In this document: positions 52,791-62,350 of the stretch, piece by piece
Numbering within the stretch: the first letter of the stretch is position 1
How the letters are laid out: each line of letters starts with the position of its first letter
From: an uncultured Paracoccaceae bacterium
GTDB lineage: Bacteria; Pseudomonadota; Alphaproteobacteria; Rhodobacterales; Rhodobacteraceae
Length of the DNA: 64,000 nucleotides
Assembly: GCA_947503175.1 (NCBI GenBank)
Contig: CANNCO010000001.1
Location: forward strand, 620,001 to 684,000
Reading direction: 5' to 3'
The notes under the pieces: model-generated
Databases searched by the model: none
What the model was told of the DNA's origin: nothing
Seen by the model: the letters and a program-made list of their open reading frames with translations, nothing else
Made by a program: the position numbers and the translations under genes

Positions 52791-54385
52791 AGCCCGTTCT
52801 GCATATCGTGCAGCTGCTTGTCATGGCAGACCGGCCCGCAATGATACGCGGCGCGGCTCTTGCGGCGACCGTCCTCCTCATGGGTGCTGCATTGCTGGGC
52901 CTGTCCGGTTGGTTCATCACGGCAACCGGCCTTGCCGGCCTTGCCGGCGTCGGAATTGCATTCGATGTCTTTCGCCCCTCGGCCGGAGTTCGCTTTCTCG
53001 CTCTTGGACGGACGGCGGCCCGGTACGGAGAGCGACTCTTGACCCATGACGCCACCTTGCGCGCCCTGGCCGGTCTCAGGGTCGTTCTATTGCGCGGTTA
53101 TGCGCGGGCTGACGGGCGCGGCCTGATGCGGTTGCGCGGCGAGGGGGCCTTGACGCGGATCGTCTCCGATGTCGATGCGCTCGATGGGCTCATTCTGCGC
53201 CTGATCCTGCCGGTCGGTGCCGCGCTTCTCACCCATGCAGTTGTGTTCGCATCTCTCGGATGGCTTGTCGGCTGGCCGGTCGCAGCGGCGATCCTTCTGG
53301 GCTACGTTCCCGCCGCAAGTCTGATCCTCTTGTTTCTCGCGCGCCGCGGCATTGCCCCGTCGGTGCGGGCAGAAGAAACCGGTCAGCGCCTGCGCCGCGG
53401 CGTCATCGACATGATCCGGGATCGGGAGGCCCTGATTTTGGCGAGCCGGTTATCTCGCCGGGAAGAACGGCTGCTCGCCCTCGACCATACGGCGCGGGCG
53501 GCGGCCCGCCGCCTCGATACCGCAGAACGCAATGCCGGATTCTTTCTCGCTGTTCTGGTGGCCTTTGTGGTGATGGCGGCGCTTCTAGCGGGTGCCAGCC
53601 TGCTTGACAGCGGCCGGACCGGTCCGGCTCGGGCGGTCATCGGTCTCTTCGTGGCCTTCGCGCTGGCCGAGACGATCCTGCCGTTGCGGCGAGGGTTTTC
53701 GGATCTTGGCCGAATGGTCGGAGCGGCGCGGCGTGTTGCGCCATATTCCGTTCCATCAAGCGGTGCTCGCGGAACACCCGGCTGTCCCGATGCGCCACTG
53801 CTCACCGTGGATCGCCCGGATCTGCAACTGCAACTCGGTACCGGTCAGGCCGTGGTCATCACCGGACCTTCTGGTGCGGGCAAATCCACACTTCTTTTGC
53901 AGATTGCAGGCCTCGGCGACGACACCGGAATCTGTATCCGGGGACGGCGGCCAAGCGCATGGCCCGAAGATGCGTTACGCAACATGGTCACGGTCCTGCC
54001 CCAACGCAGCGCTCTGATCGCCGGAACGATCCGTGACAACTTGTCACTCGCCGAAAACACCAGCGACGACGCGATGTGGACGGCGCTCGAAGCTGTCGCG
54101 CTGGTCGACGAAATTCGGGCGCGCGGCGGCCTTGATGCCGGATTGGGCGAGGGCGGCTCAGGCCTCTCCGGTGGGCAGGCCCGCCGTCTCGCCTTGGCGC
54201 GGAGCATACTGAAAAAGAACGAAATCCTCCTTCTCGACGAACCGACCGAGGGCCTTGATAGCGCGATGGCAGATCGGGTTCTGCAGGGTGTCCGCGACCT
54301 GTTGCCCGACGCATTGATCGTGGTCGCCATGCATCGCGGAACCGGTCATCCGATATTCGACTGGTCGGTGCGCCTTTCCATCTGA
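52787..54385 (+). CDS. cydC: CydC-type heterodimeric ABC exporter subunit
   Basis: 532-aa second half of the exporter, overlapping cydD. The ATPase has GPSGAGKST, LSGGQARRLALARS and ILLLDEPTEGLD. Begins MKPVLHIVQLLVMADRPAMI before the membrane domain. Works with CydD in redox homeostasis and haem-copper/bd oxidase maturation. Confidence 0.9.
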   Translation: MKPVLHIVQLLVMADRPAMIRGAALAATVLLMGAALLGLSGWFITATGLAGLAGVGIAFDVFRPSAGVRFLALGRTAARYGERLLTHDATLRALAGLRVVLLRGYARADGRGLMRLRGEGALTRIVSDVDALDGLILRLILPVGAALLTHAVVFASLGWLVGWPVAAAILLGYVPAASLILLFLARRGIAPSVRAEETGQRLRRGVIDMIRDREALILASRLSRREERLLALDHTARAAARRLDTAERNAGFFLAVLVAFVVMAALLAGASLLDSGRTGPARAVIGLFVAFALAETILPLRRGFSDLGRMVGAARRVAPYSVPSSGARGTPGCPDAPLLTVDRPDLQLQLGTGQAVVITGPSGAGKSTLLLQIAGLGDDTGICIRGRRPSAWPEDALRNMVTVLPQRSALIAGTIRDNLSLAENTSDDAMWTALEAVALVDEIRARGGLDAGLGEGGSGLSGGQARRLALARSILKKNEILLLDEPTEGLDSAMADRVLQGVRDLLPDALIVVAMHRGTGHPIFDWSVRLSI

Positions 54386-54389
54386 ATTG

Positions 54390-54402
54390 GTGATGATGTC
54401 AC
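54390..54402. promoter_or_regulatory. Candidate Crp/Fnr-type site 2 (GTGATGATGTCAC)
   Basis: A GTGA-N5-TCAC element, embedded in GGTGA/TCACC arms. It sits 5 bp past the cydC stop, centre 108 bp before the cydA ATG. It shares GTGA-nn-ATGTCAC with sites 1 and 3. Confidence 0.55.
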
Positions 54403-54503
54403 CGAGTTTTTCATTCGCACGGATGTATGCCGCCCGGTGACGCGATGGGAAACCCGATTCAGATCGAAACGGTGTTCCACGCGCGGACCAAGGAGGCATT
54501 TCA

Positions 54504-56123
54504 ATGGAGCTAGATGTCGTCGAGTTATCGCGTCTGCAATTCGCGATGACGGCAATGTATCATTTCCTCTTCGTGCCGCTGACTTTGGGTCTGTCGATCC
54601 TCGTGGCGATCATGGAGACCGTCTACGTCATGACGGGCCGTCCGATCTGGCGGCAGATGACGAAATTCTGGGGCATGCTGTTCGGGATCAACTTCGTTCT
54701 CGGCGTCGCGACCGGCATCACGATGGAGTTTCAGTTCGGCATGAACTGGAGCTATTACAGCCATTACGTCGGCGACATCTTCGGAGCGCCACTTGCGATC
54801 GAAGGGCTGATGGCCTTCTTCCTCGAGGCGACCTTCGTCGGACTGTTCTTTTTCGGCTGGGACAAGCTTACCAAGATACAGCATCTTGTCGTGGCGTGGC
54901 TCGTCGCGCTGGGTTCGAACTTTTCGGCGCTCTGGATCCTGATTGCAAACGGATGGATGCAGAACCCGGTCGGCGCCGCGTTCAATCCCGATACGATGCG
55001 CATGGAGATGACGTCGTTCTTCGAGGTGTTGTTCAACGAAGTAGCGCAGGCGAAATTCGTTCATACCGTGTCGGCGGGCTATGTCACGGCTTCGGTCTTC
55101 GTTCTTGGCGTTTCGGCCTGGTATCTACTCAACAATCGCCATGTGGCGCTCGCGCGGCGGTCGATTACCGTTGCCGCTTCCTTTGGCCTTGCTGCGGCCC
55201 TGTCGGTCGTCGTGCTGGGCGACGAATCCGGCTACTCGGCAAGCCATACGCAGCGCATGAAGCTCGCGGCGATCGAGGCGATGTGGGAAACCCATGAGGC
55301 ACCGGCGCCCATCACAGCCATAGGCTTTCCTGATCAGGAGGCCCGCGAAACCCACTATGCTATTGAAATTCCTTGGGTGATGGGTCTGATCGGCACGCGA
55401 TCCCTGACCGAGGAAATCCCAGGCATCAACGATCTGGTTGCCGAGGCCGAACGCCGCATCGAAAGCGGCATCATCGCCTATGACGCGCTCACGACGATCC
55501 GGGAACAGCGTGAAAATACTCTAGCGGATGTGCGTGCTACGTTCGAGGCGCATTCGGCCGATCTTGGCTTTGCGTTTCTTCTTTTGCGCTATCTCGATGA
55601 CCCGCGCGAAGCCAGCGCCGAACAGATCGCCATGGCGGCGGAAGACACCATACCCACTGTCTGGCCTCTCTTCTGGGGCTTCCGGATCATGGTGGGTCTC
55701 GGTTTCGCGTTCATCGGCATCATGGCCTACTTCTTCTGGCGGTCGTCTTTCAGGGGTCAGACCTATCCCCGCTGGGCACTTCGGGCCGCGGTCGCAGCTA
55801 TTCCCACGCCCTGGATCGCCGCCGAAATGGGCTGGTTCGTCGCCGAATTCGGGCGCCAGCCCTGGACGGTGGACGGGGTGCTGCCGACGGCGCTCTCCGT
55901 CAGCCATCTGAGCGTCCAGGACCTGCTTATCACGCTTGCCGGTTTCGTGACCTTCTACACCATCCTCTTCGTCGTCGAGATGGGGCTTATGCTGAAATAC
56001 ATCCGCAAGGGTCCGTTCCAGGACGTCGAAGAAACAGAAATCTGGGAAGCGCGCCACGAACACCGGTTGCGCACCCATGACGGGCAGGGGCCCTTCGCCC
56101 CGGCCGGATCGCCTGCGGAGTAA
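54504..56123 (+). CDS. cydA: Cytochrome bd quinol oxidase subunit I
   Basis: 539-aa subunit with about nine membrane segments. Haem ligand candidates include H20 ([15 protein letters not shown]) and the [18 protein letters not shown] block typical of CydA. Length slightly above E. coli CydA (522), with a long Q-loop region (about 240-330), so it belongs to the long Q-loop group. It carries the quinol site and haems b558, b595 and d. AGGAGG precedes the ATG. Cytochrome bd tolerates sulfide, cyanide and nitric oxide better than haem-copper oxidases. Confidence 0.94.
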   Translation: MELDVVELSRLQFAMTAMYHFLFVPLTLGLSILVAIMETVYVMTGRPIWRQMTKFWGMLFGINFVLGVATGITMEFQFGMNWSYYSHYVGDIFGAPLAIEGLMAFFLEATFVGLFFFGWDKLTKIQHLVVAWLVALGSNFSALWILIANGWMQNPVGAAFNPDTMRMEMTSFFEVLFNEVAQAKFVHTVSAGYVTASVFVLGVSAWYLLNNRHVALARRSITVAASFGLAAALSVVVLGDESGYSASHTQRMKLAAIEAMWETHEAPAPITAIGFPDQEARETHYAIEIPWVMGLIGTRSLTEEIPGINDLVAEAERRIESGIIAYDALTTIREQRENTLADVRATFEAHSADLGFAFLLLRYLDDPREASAEQIAMAAEDTIPTVWPLFWGFRIMVGLGFAFIGIMAYFFWRSSFRGQTYPRWALRAAVAAIPTPWIAAEMGWFVAEFGRQPWTVDGVLPTALSVSHLSVQDLLITLAGFVTFYTILFVVEMGLMLKYIRKGPFQDVEETEIWEARHEHRLRTHDGQGPFAPAGSPAE

Positions 56124-56128
56124 GTGCC

Positions 56129-57292
56129 ATGATCCTTTATGAACTGATCGAATACGATGTCTTGCGGGTCATTTGGTGGGCTTTGCTCGGTGTCCTTCTC
56201 ATCGGCTTCGCGCTGACCGACGGTTTCGACATGGGGGTGGGCGCGCTTCTGCCCTTTGTCGCAAGAACCGATGTCGAACGGCGCGTCGCCATCAACACGG
56301 TCGGGCCGGTCTGGGAGGGCAACCAGGTCTGGTTCATCCTTGGAGGTGGCGCGATCTTCGCCGCATGGCCGCCGCTGTATGCGGTCAGCTTTTCAGGGTT
56401 TTACCTGGCGATGTTCGTTCTGCTCGCGGCGCTGATCGTGCGCCCGGTGGCCTTCAAGTACCGGTCCAAGCGCGACAGTGTCGCGTGGCGGAACGGCTGG
56501 GACTGGGCGCTTTTCGCAGGCGGTGCCGTGCCCGCGCTTCTGTTCGGTGTCGCAGTGGGCAATGTGCTGCTTGGCGTTCCGTTCTATCTCAACGACATTC
56601 TCATGCCGCGCTATGACGGAACCTTCCTGACGAAGTTCATCGGACTCCTGCGGCCCTTTGCGCTTGTTGCGGGCGTCGTGTCGCTCTCCATGCTTCTGTT
56701 GCACGGTGCGGCATGGCTGAACCTAAAGACCGAAGGGCCGGTGGCACAGCGTGCCCGGCGTATCGGCACCGTGGCCGGTTTTGTGGCGATTGCAAGCTAT
56801 GCACTTGCTGGCCTGTGGCTGGCGGTCGGCATTGATGGCTTCGCGCTGGCGGGCGAGGTTATCAGGAACGGCCCATCGAACCCGCTTTACTCCGAAGTCG
56901 AGCGCGGTGTTTCCTGGTTGTCCGCATATGCGGAACGGCCATGGATCGGGATTGCGCCCCTTATGGGGTTCGTCGGGATGGCGCTGTCAGTCCGCGGCCT
57001 CAGGGCAGGGCGCGAGGTCTCGACGCTGCTCTGGTCGAAACTGGGCATCACCGGCGTGATCTCGTCCGTCGGCCTGACGATGTTCCCGTTCATCCTGCCG
57101 TCGACCGTAGATCCGAACAGCTCGCTGACGGTGTGGGACGCCTCGTCCTCGCATCAGACACTGTTCATCATGCTGATTTGCACGGTCGTCTTGATGCCGA
57201 TCATTCTCGCCTACACCGCCTGGGTCTACAAAGTGCTCTGGGGCAAGGTCACCGAGGCCGATGTCACCGGCAATTCTGACACGGCTTACTAA
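56129..57292 (+). CDS. cydB: Cytochrome bd quinol oxidase subunit II
   Basis: 387-aa eight- to nine-segment subunit starting 5 bp after cydA. Conserved CydB features are [17 protein letters not shown] and [23 protein letters not shown]. Pairs with CydA. Confidence 0.94.
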   Translation: MILYELIEYDVLRVIWWALLGVLLIGFALTDGFDMGVGALLPFVARTDVERRVAINTVGPVWEGNQVWFILGGGAIFAAWPPLYAVSFSGFYLAMFVLLAALIVRPVAFKYRSKRDSVAWRNGWDWALFAGGAVPALLFGVAVGNVLLGVPFYLNDILMPRYDGTFLTKFIGLLRPFALVAGVVSLSMLLLHGAAWLNLKTEGPVAQRARRIGTVAGFVAIASYALAGLWLAVGIDGFALAGEVIRNGPSNPLYSEVERGVSWLSAYAERPWIGIAPLMGFVGMALSVRGLRAGREVSTLLWSKLGITGVISSVGLTMFPFILPSTVDPNSSLTVWDASSSHQTLFIMLICTVVLMPIILAYTAWVYKVLWGKVTEADVTGNSDTAY

Positions 57293-57307
57293 GAAGGAGT
57301 TCCAGGA

Positions 57308-57448
57308 ATGTGGTATTTCGCATGGCTACTCGGCCTTCCGCTCGCCGCGATCTTCGCCGTCGTGAACGCGATGTGGCTGGAGATTCAGCGCGATCGACAG
57401 CTTGCCGAGGAGGACGACGACCCCAGCCCGGCGGTCGTCGGAGAATAG
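57308..57448 (+). CDS. cydX: CydX small subunit of cytochrome bd
   Basis: 46-aa protein: MWYFAWLLGLPLAAIFAVVN, then AMWLEIQRDRQLAEEDDD and an acidic tail. A single membrane helix, the conserved W-Y/F-A-W-x-L-G start and the position 15 bp after cydB identify CydX/YbgT, needed for oxidase stability. AAGGAG at 57294-57299 is its ribosome-binding site. It was too short for a normal gene-length cut-off. Confidence 0.92.
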   Translation: MWYFAWLLGLPLAAIFAVVNAMWLEIQRDRQLAEEDDDPSPAVVGE

Positions 57449-57504
57449 GAAACGCGGGGCGGGCCGACCGCTACAGCGCCCCGACAGGAGGAGAAGACTT
57501 CAAA

Positions 57505-58806
57505 ATGGATCGTAGACAGTTCCTCAAAATCGCGATGGCGGGCGGAGCATCCGCGACCGTCGCGCCAGACGCAGGTCCGGCTCAGGCTGCACGGGTCCAG
57601 ACGACGGCCCGGATCGTCATCATCGGGGCAGGTTCCGCTGGAACGGCGCTGGCGAACCGGCTGGCGCGCCGTCTTGATGGCGCGCAGATCACCCTGATCG
57701 ACCCGCGCCGGAACCATCTGTATCAGCCCGGTCTGACGTTGGTGGCGACGGGCCTCAAGCCGCCCGGCTATGTAGTATCGGATACGGCGCAGTGGCTGCC
57801 CGACGGCGTGACCTGGCTGCCCGAACGTGTAGCTGCCGTGGATGCCGAAACCAGGACCGTTTCCACCGAATCCGGAGAAACACTGGGCTATGACTGGTTG
57901 GTCGTCGCGCCCGGGCTTGTCCTTGACCACGATGCAGTCGACGGTTTCAGCCTCGACATGGTCGGCGAAAACGGCATCGGTGCGCTTTACGCCGGACCCG
58001 ATTACGCCGCACGGACATGGACGGCGGCCAGCCGTTTTGTCGAAGAGGGCGGAACCGGGCTCTTCACCCGGCCGGCGACCGAAATGAAATGTGCGGGCGC
58101 ACCGCTGAAACACACGTTTCTGATCGACGATATTGCACGCCGCGCCGGAAATGCCGCTCGCATGAACATGGTTTACGCGGCGCCTCAAACCTCGCTCTTC
58201 GGTGTGCCGATCGTCGCCGAGAAGGTGCGCATGCTGTTCGAAGACCGCGGCGTGGACACGCTGATGCGCCGGACGCTGACGGCAATCGACGCCGGTGCCA
58301 AGCGCGCGACCTTCGCTACGGAAGGCGGCACGGAAGAGGTCGACTACGATTACATCCATGTCGTTCCACCGCAGCGGGCCCCGGACTTCGTGCGCCAGTC
58401 AGGGCTGCACTGGGCAGATCGCTGGACCGATCAGGGCTGGGTCGAGGTGGACATGAAAACCCTGCGCCACCTCCGTTACCCGGAAATCTTCGCGCTTGGT
58501 GATGTGGCAGGTGTCCCGAAAGGCAAAACGGCCGCCAGCGTCAAGTGGCAAGTGCCTGTGGTCGAGGATCACCTCATCGCGGCAATAGAGGGGCGCGAAG
58601 GCACCGAGACTTACAACGGCTATACATCCTGTCCGATGATCACCCGTATCGGCCGCGCCATGCTGGTCGAGTTCGACTATGACAACAACCTCGTGCCGTC
58701 TTTCCCGGGAATGATCGCACCGCTCGAAGAGTTGTGGATCAGCTGGCTGATGAAGGAAGTGGCGCTGAAAGCCACTTACAACGCAATGCTGCGCGGTCGC
58801 GCGTGA
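57505..58806 (+). CDS. sqr: Sulfide:quinone oxidoreductase, type II-like, with Tat signal
   Basis: 433-aa flavoprotein. An N-terminal twin-arginine signal (MDRRQFLKIAMAGGASATVA) precedes the FAD motif IVIIGAGSAGTALA. The sulfide-reactive cysteines align as KCAGAPLK (C196) and YTSCPMIT (C376), the two-Cys arrangement of mitochondrial-type (type II) SQR. The membrane-anchor C-terminus, with LMKEVALKATYNAMLRGR, is similar to that group. It oxidises sulfide to polysulfide/sulfane sulfur and reduces quinone, in line with the adjacent bd oxidase. The Tat signal would place it at the periplasmic face. AGGAGGAG lies about 11-18 bases upstream. Confidence 0.85.
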   Translation: MDRRQFLKIAMAGGASATVAPDAGPAQAARVQTTARIVIIGAGSAGTALANRLARRLDGAQITLIDPRRNHLYQPGLTLVATGLKPPGYVVSDTAQWLPDGVTWLPERVAAVDAETRTVSTESGETLGYDWLVVAPGLVLDHDAVDGFSLDMVGENGIGALYAGPDYAARTWTAASRFVEEGGTGLFTRPATEMKCAGAPLKHTFLIDDIARRAGNAARMNMVYAAPQTSLFGVPIVAEKVRMLFEDRGVDTLMRRTLTAIDAGAKRATFATEGGTEEVDYDYIHVVPPQRAPDFVRQSGLHWADRWTDQGWVEVDMKTLRHLRYPEIFALGDVAGVPKGKTAASVKWQVPVVEDHLIAAIEGREGTETYNGYTSCPMITRIGRAMLVEFDYDNNLVPSFPGMIAPLEELWISWLMKEVALKATYNAMLRGRA

Positions 58807-58816
58807 GGAGAGTGAG

Positions 58817-59185
58817 ATGAAAGAACTTACATTCGGAACACTGATCGCGGTCTTCGAAGAGGTTTTCGGCCGCGGTCTCTTTTGGACCATGGTTGCCGTG
58901 GCCGGGATCGTGACGCTGGGATATCTCTACGTCCTCATCCGCGATCGATCGGTAAGCTGGAAGAAGTTCCTGCTGGCACAGCTCTCGATGCCCATCGGTG
59001 CGGTCGCCGCCGTATGGTTCGTCATGGTGATGACCGAGTCTCGTCTCTCCGATCTTGGCGGGCCGGTCGACGTCATCGTCTTTCTCGGCGTCGCGGGCCT
59101 CGGCGCGGTCGGTGCTGCGATCCTTGTCTATACACTGGAATCCCTCTTGGGTTCAACGCGGACCAAGTCAGCGCCAGAGGCCTGA
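58817..59185 (+). CDS. Small membrane protein, DUF5368-like
   Basis: 122 aa with three hydrophobic segments (TMVAVAGIVTLGYLYVLI; MPIGAVAAVWFVMVM; VIVFLGVAGLGAVGAAILVY). It starts with MKELTFGTLIAVFEEVFGRG, reminiscent of DUF5368. It lies 10 bp after the SQR gene, probably in the same transcript. The function is unknown; a quinone/sulfur carrier accessory role is a guess from context. Confidence 0.65.
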   Translation: MKELTFGTLIAVFEEVFGRGLFWTMVAVAGIVTLGYLYVLIRDRSVSWKKFLLAQLSMPIGAVAAVWFVMVMTESRLSDLGGPVDVIVFLGVAGLGAVGAAILVYTLESLLGSTRTKSAPEA

Positions 59186-59419
59186 TTCTCCCTACCTGAA
59201 AGAACCAGATAGCGATGTGGAGCATGAACGACCGACCTTGCCCGTGATGCCTGCTGTTGGGCGAGACAGCCCTGCGCGGCGTCACGACGGGAGTTCGCTC
59301 TCGTCGCGCTCGCCCTCCCGCCATCACTCTCTTTGCCTTTGCGCGTCACACAAGTCGTAGCGCGCCGGGCGAGAGGTTTGCCAACCGGAACCTTTCCGCA
59401 AAACCCAAGGAGACCATCA

Positions 59420-59854
59420 ATGAAGAAACTCATCCTTTCGGCTGTGCTGGCCGTGACGACCGCTGCCACGGCATTCGCTCAGGACAGTGCAAAGCTTGTG
59501 ACGGTCGTCACCTCACCCGAACCGCAAACCCAGCTCATGGCCATGGTCCTGACGATGCAGGCGGCGCAGCAGGGGGCCGAGACGCATATTCTGCTCTGTG
59601 GCCCGGCGGGCGACATCGCGTTGCGTGACGCCCCTGCAGCGGCGACCGCGGGCCAACCCCCGCGCGACATGAGTCCTCAAGGTTTGATGCAGATGATCCG
59701 CGAGAACACCGGCGCGAGTGTCGAGGTCTGCGCGATCTACCTGCCGGCACGCGGCGAGGATGCCTCCGTGCTGCTCGAGGGGATTGGCGTCGCAGCCCCG
59801 GGCGAGATGGCGGCACGCCTGATGGCGCCGGATACGCGCGTCTGGAGCTTCTGA
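59420..59854 (+). CDS. Exported DsrE/F-like protein
   Basis: 144 aa with a Sec signal (MKKLILSAVLAVTTAATAFA, cleavage about residue 20). Mature domain (VTVVTSPEPQTQLMAMVLTM, THILLCGPAGD) fits DsrE-like sulfur-trafficking fold with two cysteines (about C65 and C110). This would be a periplasmic sulfane-sulfur carrier consistent with the neighbouring SQR. The start is taken at the signal peptide; an upstream frame to 59333 is ignored. Confidence 0.7.
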   Translation: MKKLILSAVLAVTTAATAFAQDSAKLVTVVTSPEPQTQLMAMVLTMQAAQQGAETHILLCGPAGDIALRDAPAAATAGQPPRDMSPQGLMQMIRENTGASVEVCAIYLPARGEDASVLLEGIGVAAPGEMAARLMAPDTRVWSF

Positions 59855-59875
59855 AGCAAAACGGGGCCCGCCCGC

Positions 59876-60793
59876 TCAGGCTGTCGCGGCGTCCCGCTCT
59901 AACACTGCCCGGGCTTCCCTCAGGCAATCACCGATCCGCCTGAACAGACCGGCACTTGCGGCACTCCGGCGCCAGGCGAGGGCAACCTGCCGCGGGCATG
60001 TGCCATCGAGCCTCCCGAGGTGGAGCGAATGGCCCTTCGATATCCCGGCATCGACCGCCAGCTTCGGCAAAAGCGTGATCCCGAGGTCTTCTTCAACCAT
60101 GGCCACGAGTGTGGCAAGGCTGGTCGCCGCGAAACTCGGATCCTCCTCAAGGGTGACGTTCGGGAAGCTCGAAAGGGCATGGCGTTGCAGACAATGCCCC
60201 CGTTCCAGAAGCAAAAGCTGTCTGTCCATCAGGTCTTCCGCGCCCGTTGTGGCGCGGTTGCCCAGCGGATGGCCTTTGGGCGTGGCAAGCAGGTAACCGT
60301 CGCTGAAAAGGATTTCGGTTTCGATCTGTGGTGGCAGGGTGTGGGGAAGCGCGATCAGCAGAAGGTCGAGCCGTCCTTCTGTCAGCCCGGCCACCAGCGG
60401 ATCGGTCAGTTCTTCGCGCAGATAGAGTTTCGTATCCGGAAACGCCTTGCGCAAAAGAGGCATCGCACGCGGCATCAGGTATGGCCCCACGGTGGGGATC
60501 ATGCCCATGCGCACCGCTGTCGCGCCTGCGGCCTTCTCGCGATGTGCCCTGTCTTCCAGATCCTGAACCTCGGCCAGGATATTGCGCGCGCGTTCAGCCA
60601 GATCCTGACCGACGGACGTCATCAGAACGCTGTGCCTGGTGCGCTCGGCAACCTGCACGCCCAGTTGGTCTTCAAGCTCCTTTAGTCCCGTCGAAAGCGT
60701 GGATTGGGTCACATGACACAGTTCCGCTGCACGCGAAAAGTTCTGGGTGTCGTCAAGAGCCACGAGAAAGCGAAGTTGCCGGACTGTTGTCAT
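59876..60793 (-). CDS. oxyR: OxyR-like LysR-family peroxide regulator lacking the resolving cysteine
   Basis: 305 aa. N-terminal LysR HTH (SRAAELCHVTQSTLSTGLKE), then an OxyR-type regulatory domain. The peroxidatic cysteine is present in ERGHCLQRHAL (C201). The resolving-cysteine position nine residues on is Phe (F210), so the classical C199-C208 disulfide cannot form. It is divergent from a 1-Cys peroxiredoxin gene. It may sense peroxide, or persulfide, by a sulfenic/persulfide mechanism. Confidence 0.85.
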   Translation of the reverse strand: MTTVRQLRFLVALDDTQNFSRAAELCHVTQSTLSTGLKELEDQLGVQVAERTRHSVLMTSVGQDLAERARNILAEVQDLEDRAHREKAAGATAVRMGMIPTVGPYLMPRAMPLLRKAFPDTKLYLREELTDPLVAGLTEGRLDLLLIALPHTLPPQIETEILFSDGYLLATPKGHPLGNRATTGAEDLMDRQLLLLERGHCLQRHALSSFPNVTLEEDPSFAATSLATLVAMVEEDLGITLLPKLAVDAGISKGHSLHLGRLDGTCPRQVALAWRRSAASAGLFRRIGDCLREARAVLERDAATA

Positions 60794-60798
60794 GGTTT

Positions 60799-60813
60799 AT
60801 CGATTTTCTAGAT
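60799..60813. promoter_or_regulatory. Candidate LysR box between oxyR and peroxiredoxin
   Basis: ATC-N9-GAT (60799-60813) within TTATC...GATAA arms, in an AT-rich 101-bp divergent gap. It fits the LysR T-N11-A rule, so it is the best candidate for OxyR binding. Confidence 0.45.
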
Positions 60814-60894
60814 AACAAAGCACCTAATAATCAATTTCCAGAATTTCACAAGCAGGGGTAGTCAGGGCCGTCAACAATCCGAAGGAGCCTCGCC

Positions 60895-61557
60895 GTGACT
60901 GCTCACACCATACCGACCGAAGAAACTGCCGCCGGTTTGCCACGCCTGAACGAACCAGCACCGGATTTCGATGCGCTGACAACCCATGGCCGCAGAACGC
61001 TTGCCGATTACAAGGGCAGGTGGCTGATCCTGTTTTCCCATCCTGCCGATTTCACACCGGTCTGCACGACCGAATTCGTGGCCTTTGCGAACAGGGCGGA
61101 CGCGTTCGCCAAGCTCGATACCGAACTTCTGGGCCTCTCGATCGACAGCCACTATGCCCATATCGCCTGGGTCCGCTCGATCAAAGAGACCTTCGGCGCC
61201 GAAATCCCCTTTCCGATCATCGCAGATCTTGACATGAAAGTGGCGCAGGCATTCGGTATGATTCAGCCCGGTGCATCGGACACGCAGGCGGTGCGGGCGA
61301 CCTTCGTGATAGACCCCGATGGCGTCCTGCGCGCCATGGTCTACTATCCGATGACCAACGGCCGTTCCGTGGATGAGTTCCTGCGCCTCCTGAAAGCGCT
61401 TCAGACCTCGGATATGCATGGGGTGGCCACACCCGAGAACTGGCAGCCGGGTCAGGACGTCATCGTTCCGACGCCGCAGACGACCGATGCAGCAGAAGCC
61501 CGGATGTCAGAAGGCTACGAGACGAAGGATTGGTACTATTCCACCAGGGCACTTTGA
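60895..61557 (+). CDS. 1-Cys peroxiredoxin (Prx6/AhpC-TSA family)
   Basis: 220-aa peroxiredoxin with the PADFTPVCTTE motif (C57). There is no other cysteine, so it is a 1-Cys type needing an external thiol. Length and the C-terminal region (PENWQPGQDVIVPTP) fit Prx6-like enzymes. GTG start at 60895; divergent from the OxyR-like gene, its likely regulator. It reduces peroxides or, possibly, persulfide-derived oxidants. Confidence 0.9.
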   Translation: MTAHTIPTEETAAGLPRLNEPAPDFDALTTHGRRTLADYKGRWLILFSHPADFTPVCTTEFVAFANRADAFAKLDTELLGLSIDSHYAHIAWVRSIKETFGAEIPFPIIADLDMKVAQAFGMIQPGASDTQAVRATFVIDPDGVLRAMVYYPMTNGRSVDEFLRLLKALQTSDMHGVATPENWQPGQDVIVPTPQTTDAAEARMSEGYETKDWYYSTRAL

Positions 61558-61583
61558 CCTTACATCTGCCCTGAAAGCGCGGG

Positions 61584-61608
61584 CGCGGCCCCAGCCGGGC
61601 CGCGTTCT
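61584..61608 (+). terminator. Terminator-like hairpin after peroxiredoxin
   Basis: CGCGGCCC, a 5-base loop and GGGCCGCG form a perfect 8-bp stem, followed by TTCT. It sits 27 bp after the peroxiredoxin stop. The T-run is short. Confidence 0.5.
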
Positions 61609-61644
61609 GTGCTACAAACCTCCAAGTGTAGGGGATGCACGAAA

Positions 61645-62313
61645 ATGGAAAAAACATGGATTGACAGGTTCACAGGCCTGAGCGGGTTGCCGAACGATGT
61701 CCGCGCAGAGCTTGTCGCAGGCAGCGAGGTCGTGTCCGTGCCTGCCGGAACCCAGGTCTTCGCGCCGGGCCAGTCAGCGGACAATCTGCTTCTGCTGCTC
61801 GATGGCTCGGTCCGGGTGCAGCAAAAGTCCGAGACCGGTCGGGAAGTGTTCCTCTACAGGGTGCATGCCGGTGAAAGCTGCGTTCTGACCACGGCATGCA
61901 TGCTTGCATTCGAGGATTACTCTGCCGACGGCATCGCGGAGACCGATGTGTCCGCCGTCGCCATCCCACGCGCTACTTTCGACAAGCTCGTTGCGCATTC
62001 GCCGGTGTTCCGCGAATTCGTCTTCGCGGCCTATTCCCGACGGATCACCGATCTCTTCACGCTGATCGATGACATCGTCTTTCAGCGTATGGATGTGCGC
62101 CTCGCCTCCCGGCTTCTGGAACTGGCCGACAAGGACGATGTCGTGCATGCGACCCATGCGGTGCTGGGAAAAGAGCTTGGGACGGCCCGCGAGGTGATCT
62201 CTCGGACGCTGTCTGAGTTCCATCGCCGGGGTTGGGTGGAGCAGTCCCGTGGCGAGGTGCATCTGACCGGTCGCGCCGGACTCGAAAGAATGGTTCGGTC
62301 TTCAGGCGCATAG
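61645..62313 (+). CDS. Crp/Fnr-family transcriptional regulator 2
   Basis: 222 aa. A cNMP-binding-like domain (about 15-130) and a C-terminal HTH (VLGKELGTAREVISRTLSEF). Cysteines in SCVLTTACML are placed where a redox-sensitive pair might act. ATG at 61645 has AGGGGA upstream. It lies just before the DUF2892 gene and its GTGACCATGTCAC site, so it is a natural candidate regulator of the sulfide genes, as are the FNR-like proteins that control sulfide oxidation elsewhere. Confidence 0.85.
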   Translation: MEKTWIDRFTGLSGLPNDVRAELVAGSEVVSVPAGTQVFAPGQSADNLLLLLDGSVRVQQKSETGREVFLYRVHAGESCVLTTACMLAFEDYSADGIAETDVSAVAIPRATFDKLVAHSPVFREFVFAAYSRRITDLFTLIDDIVFQRMDVRLASRLLELADKDDVVHATHAVLGKELGTAREVISRTLSEFHRRGWVEQSRGEVHLTGRAGLERMVRSSGA

Positions 62314-62350
62314 CCCCGACCGTGCCCTGATCGCTCGTCACGCCAGTTCT

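Noticed and set aside
54437-55297. Plus-strand frame overlapping cydA
   Set aside because: Arg/Gly/Asp-rich shadow of cydA, without a family.
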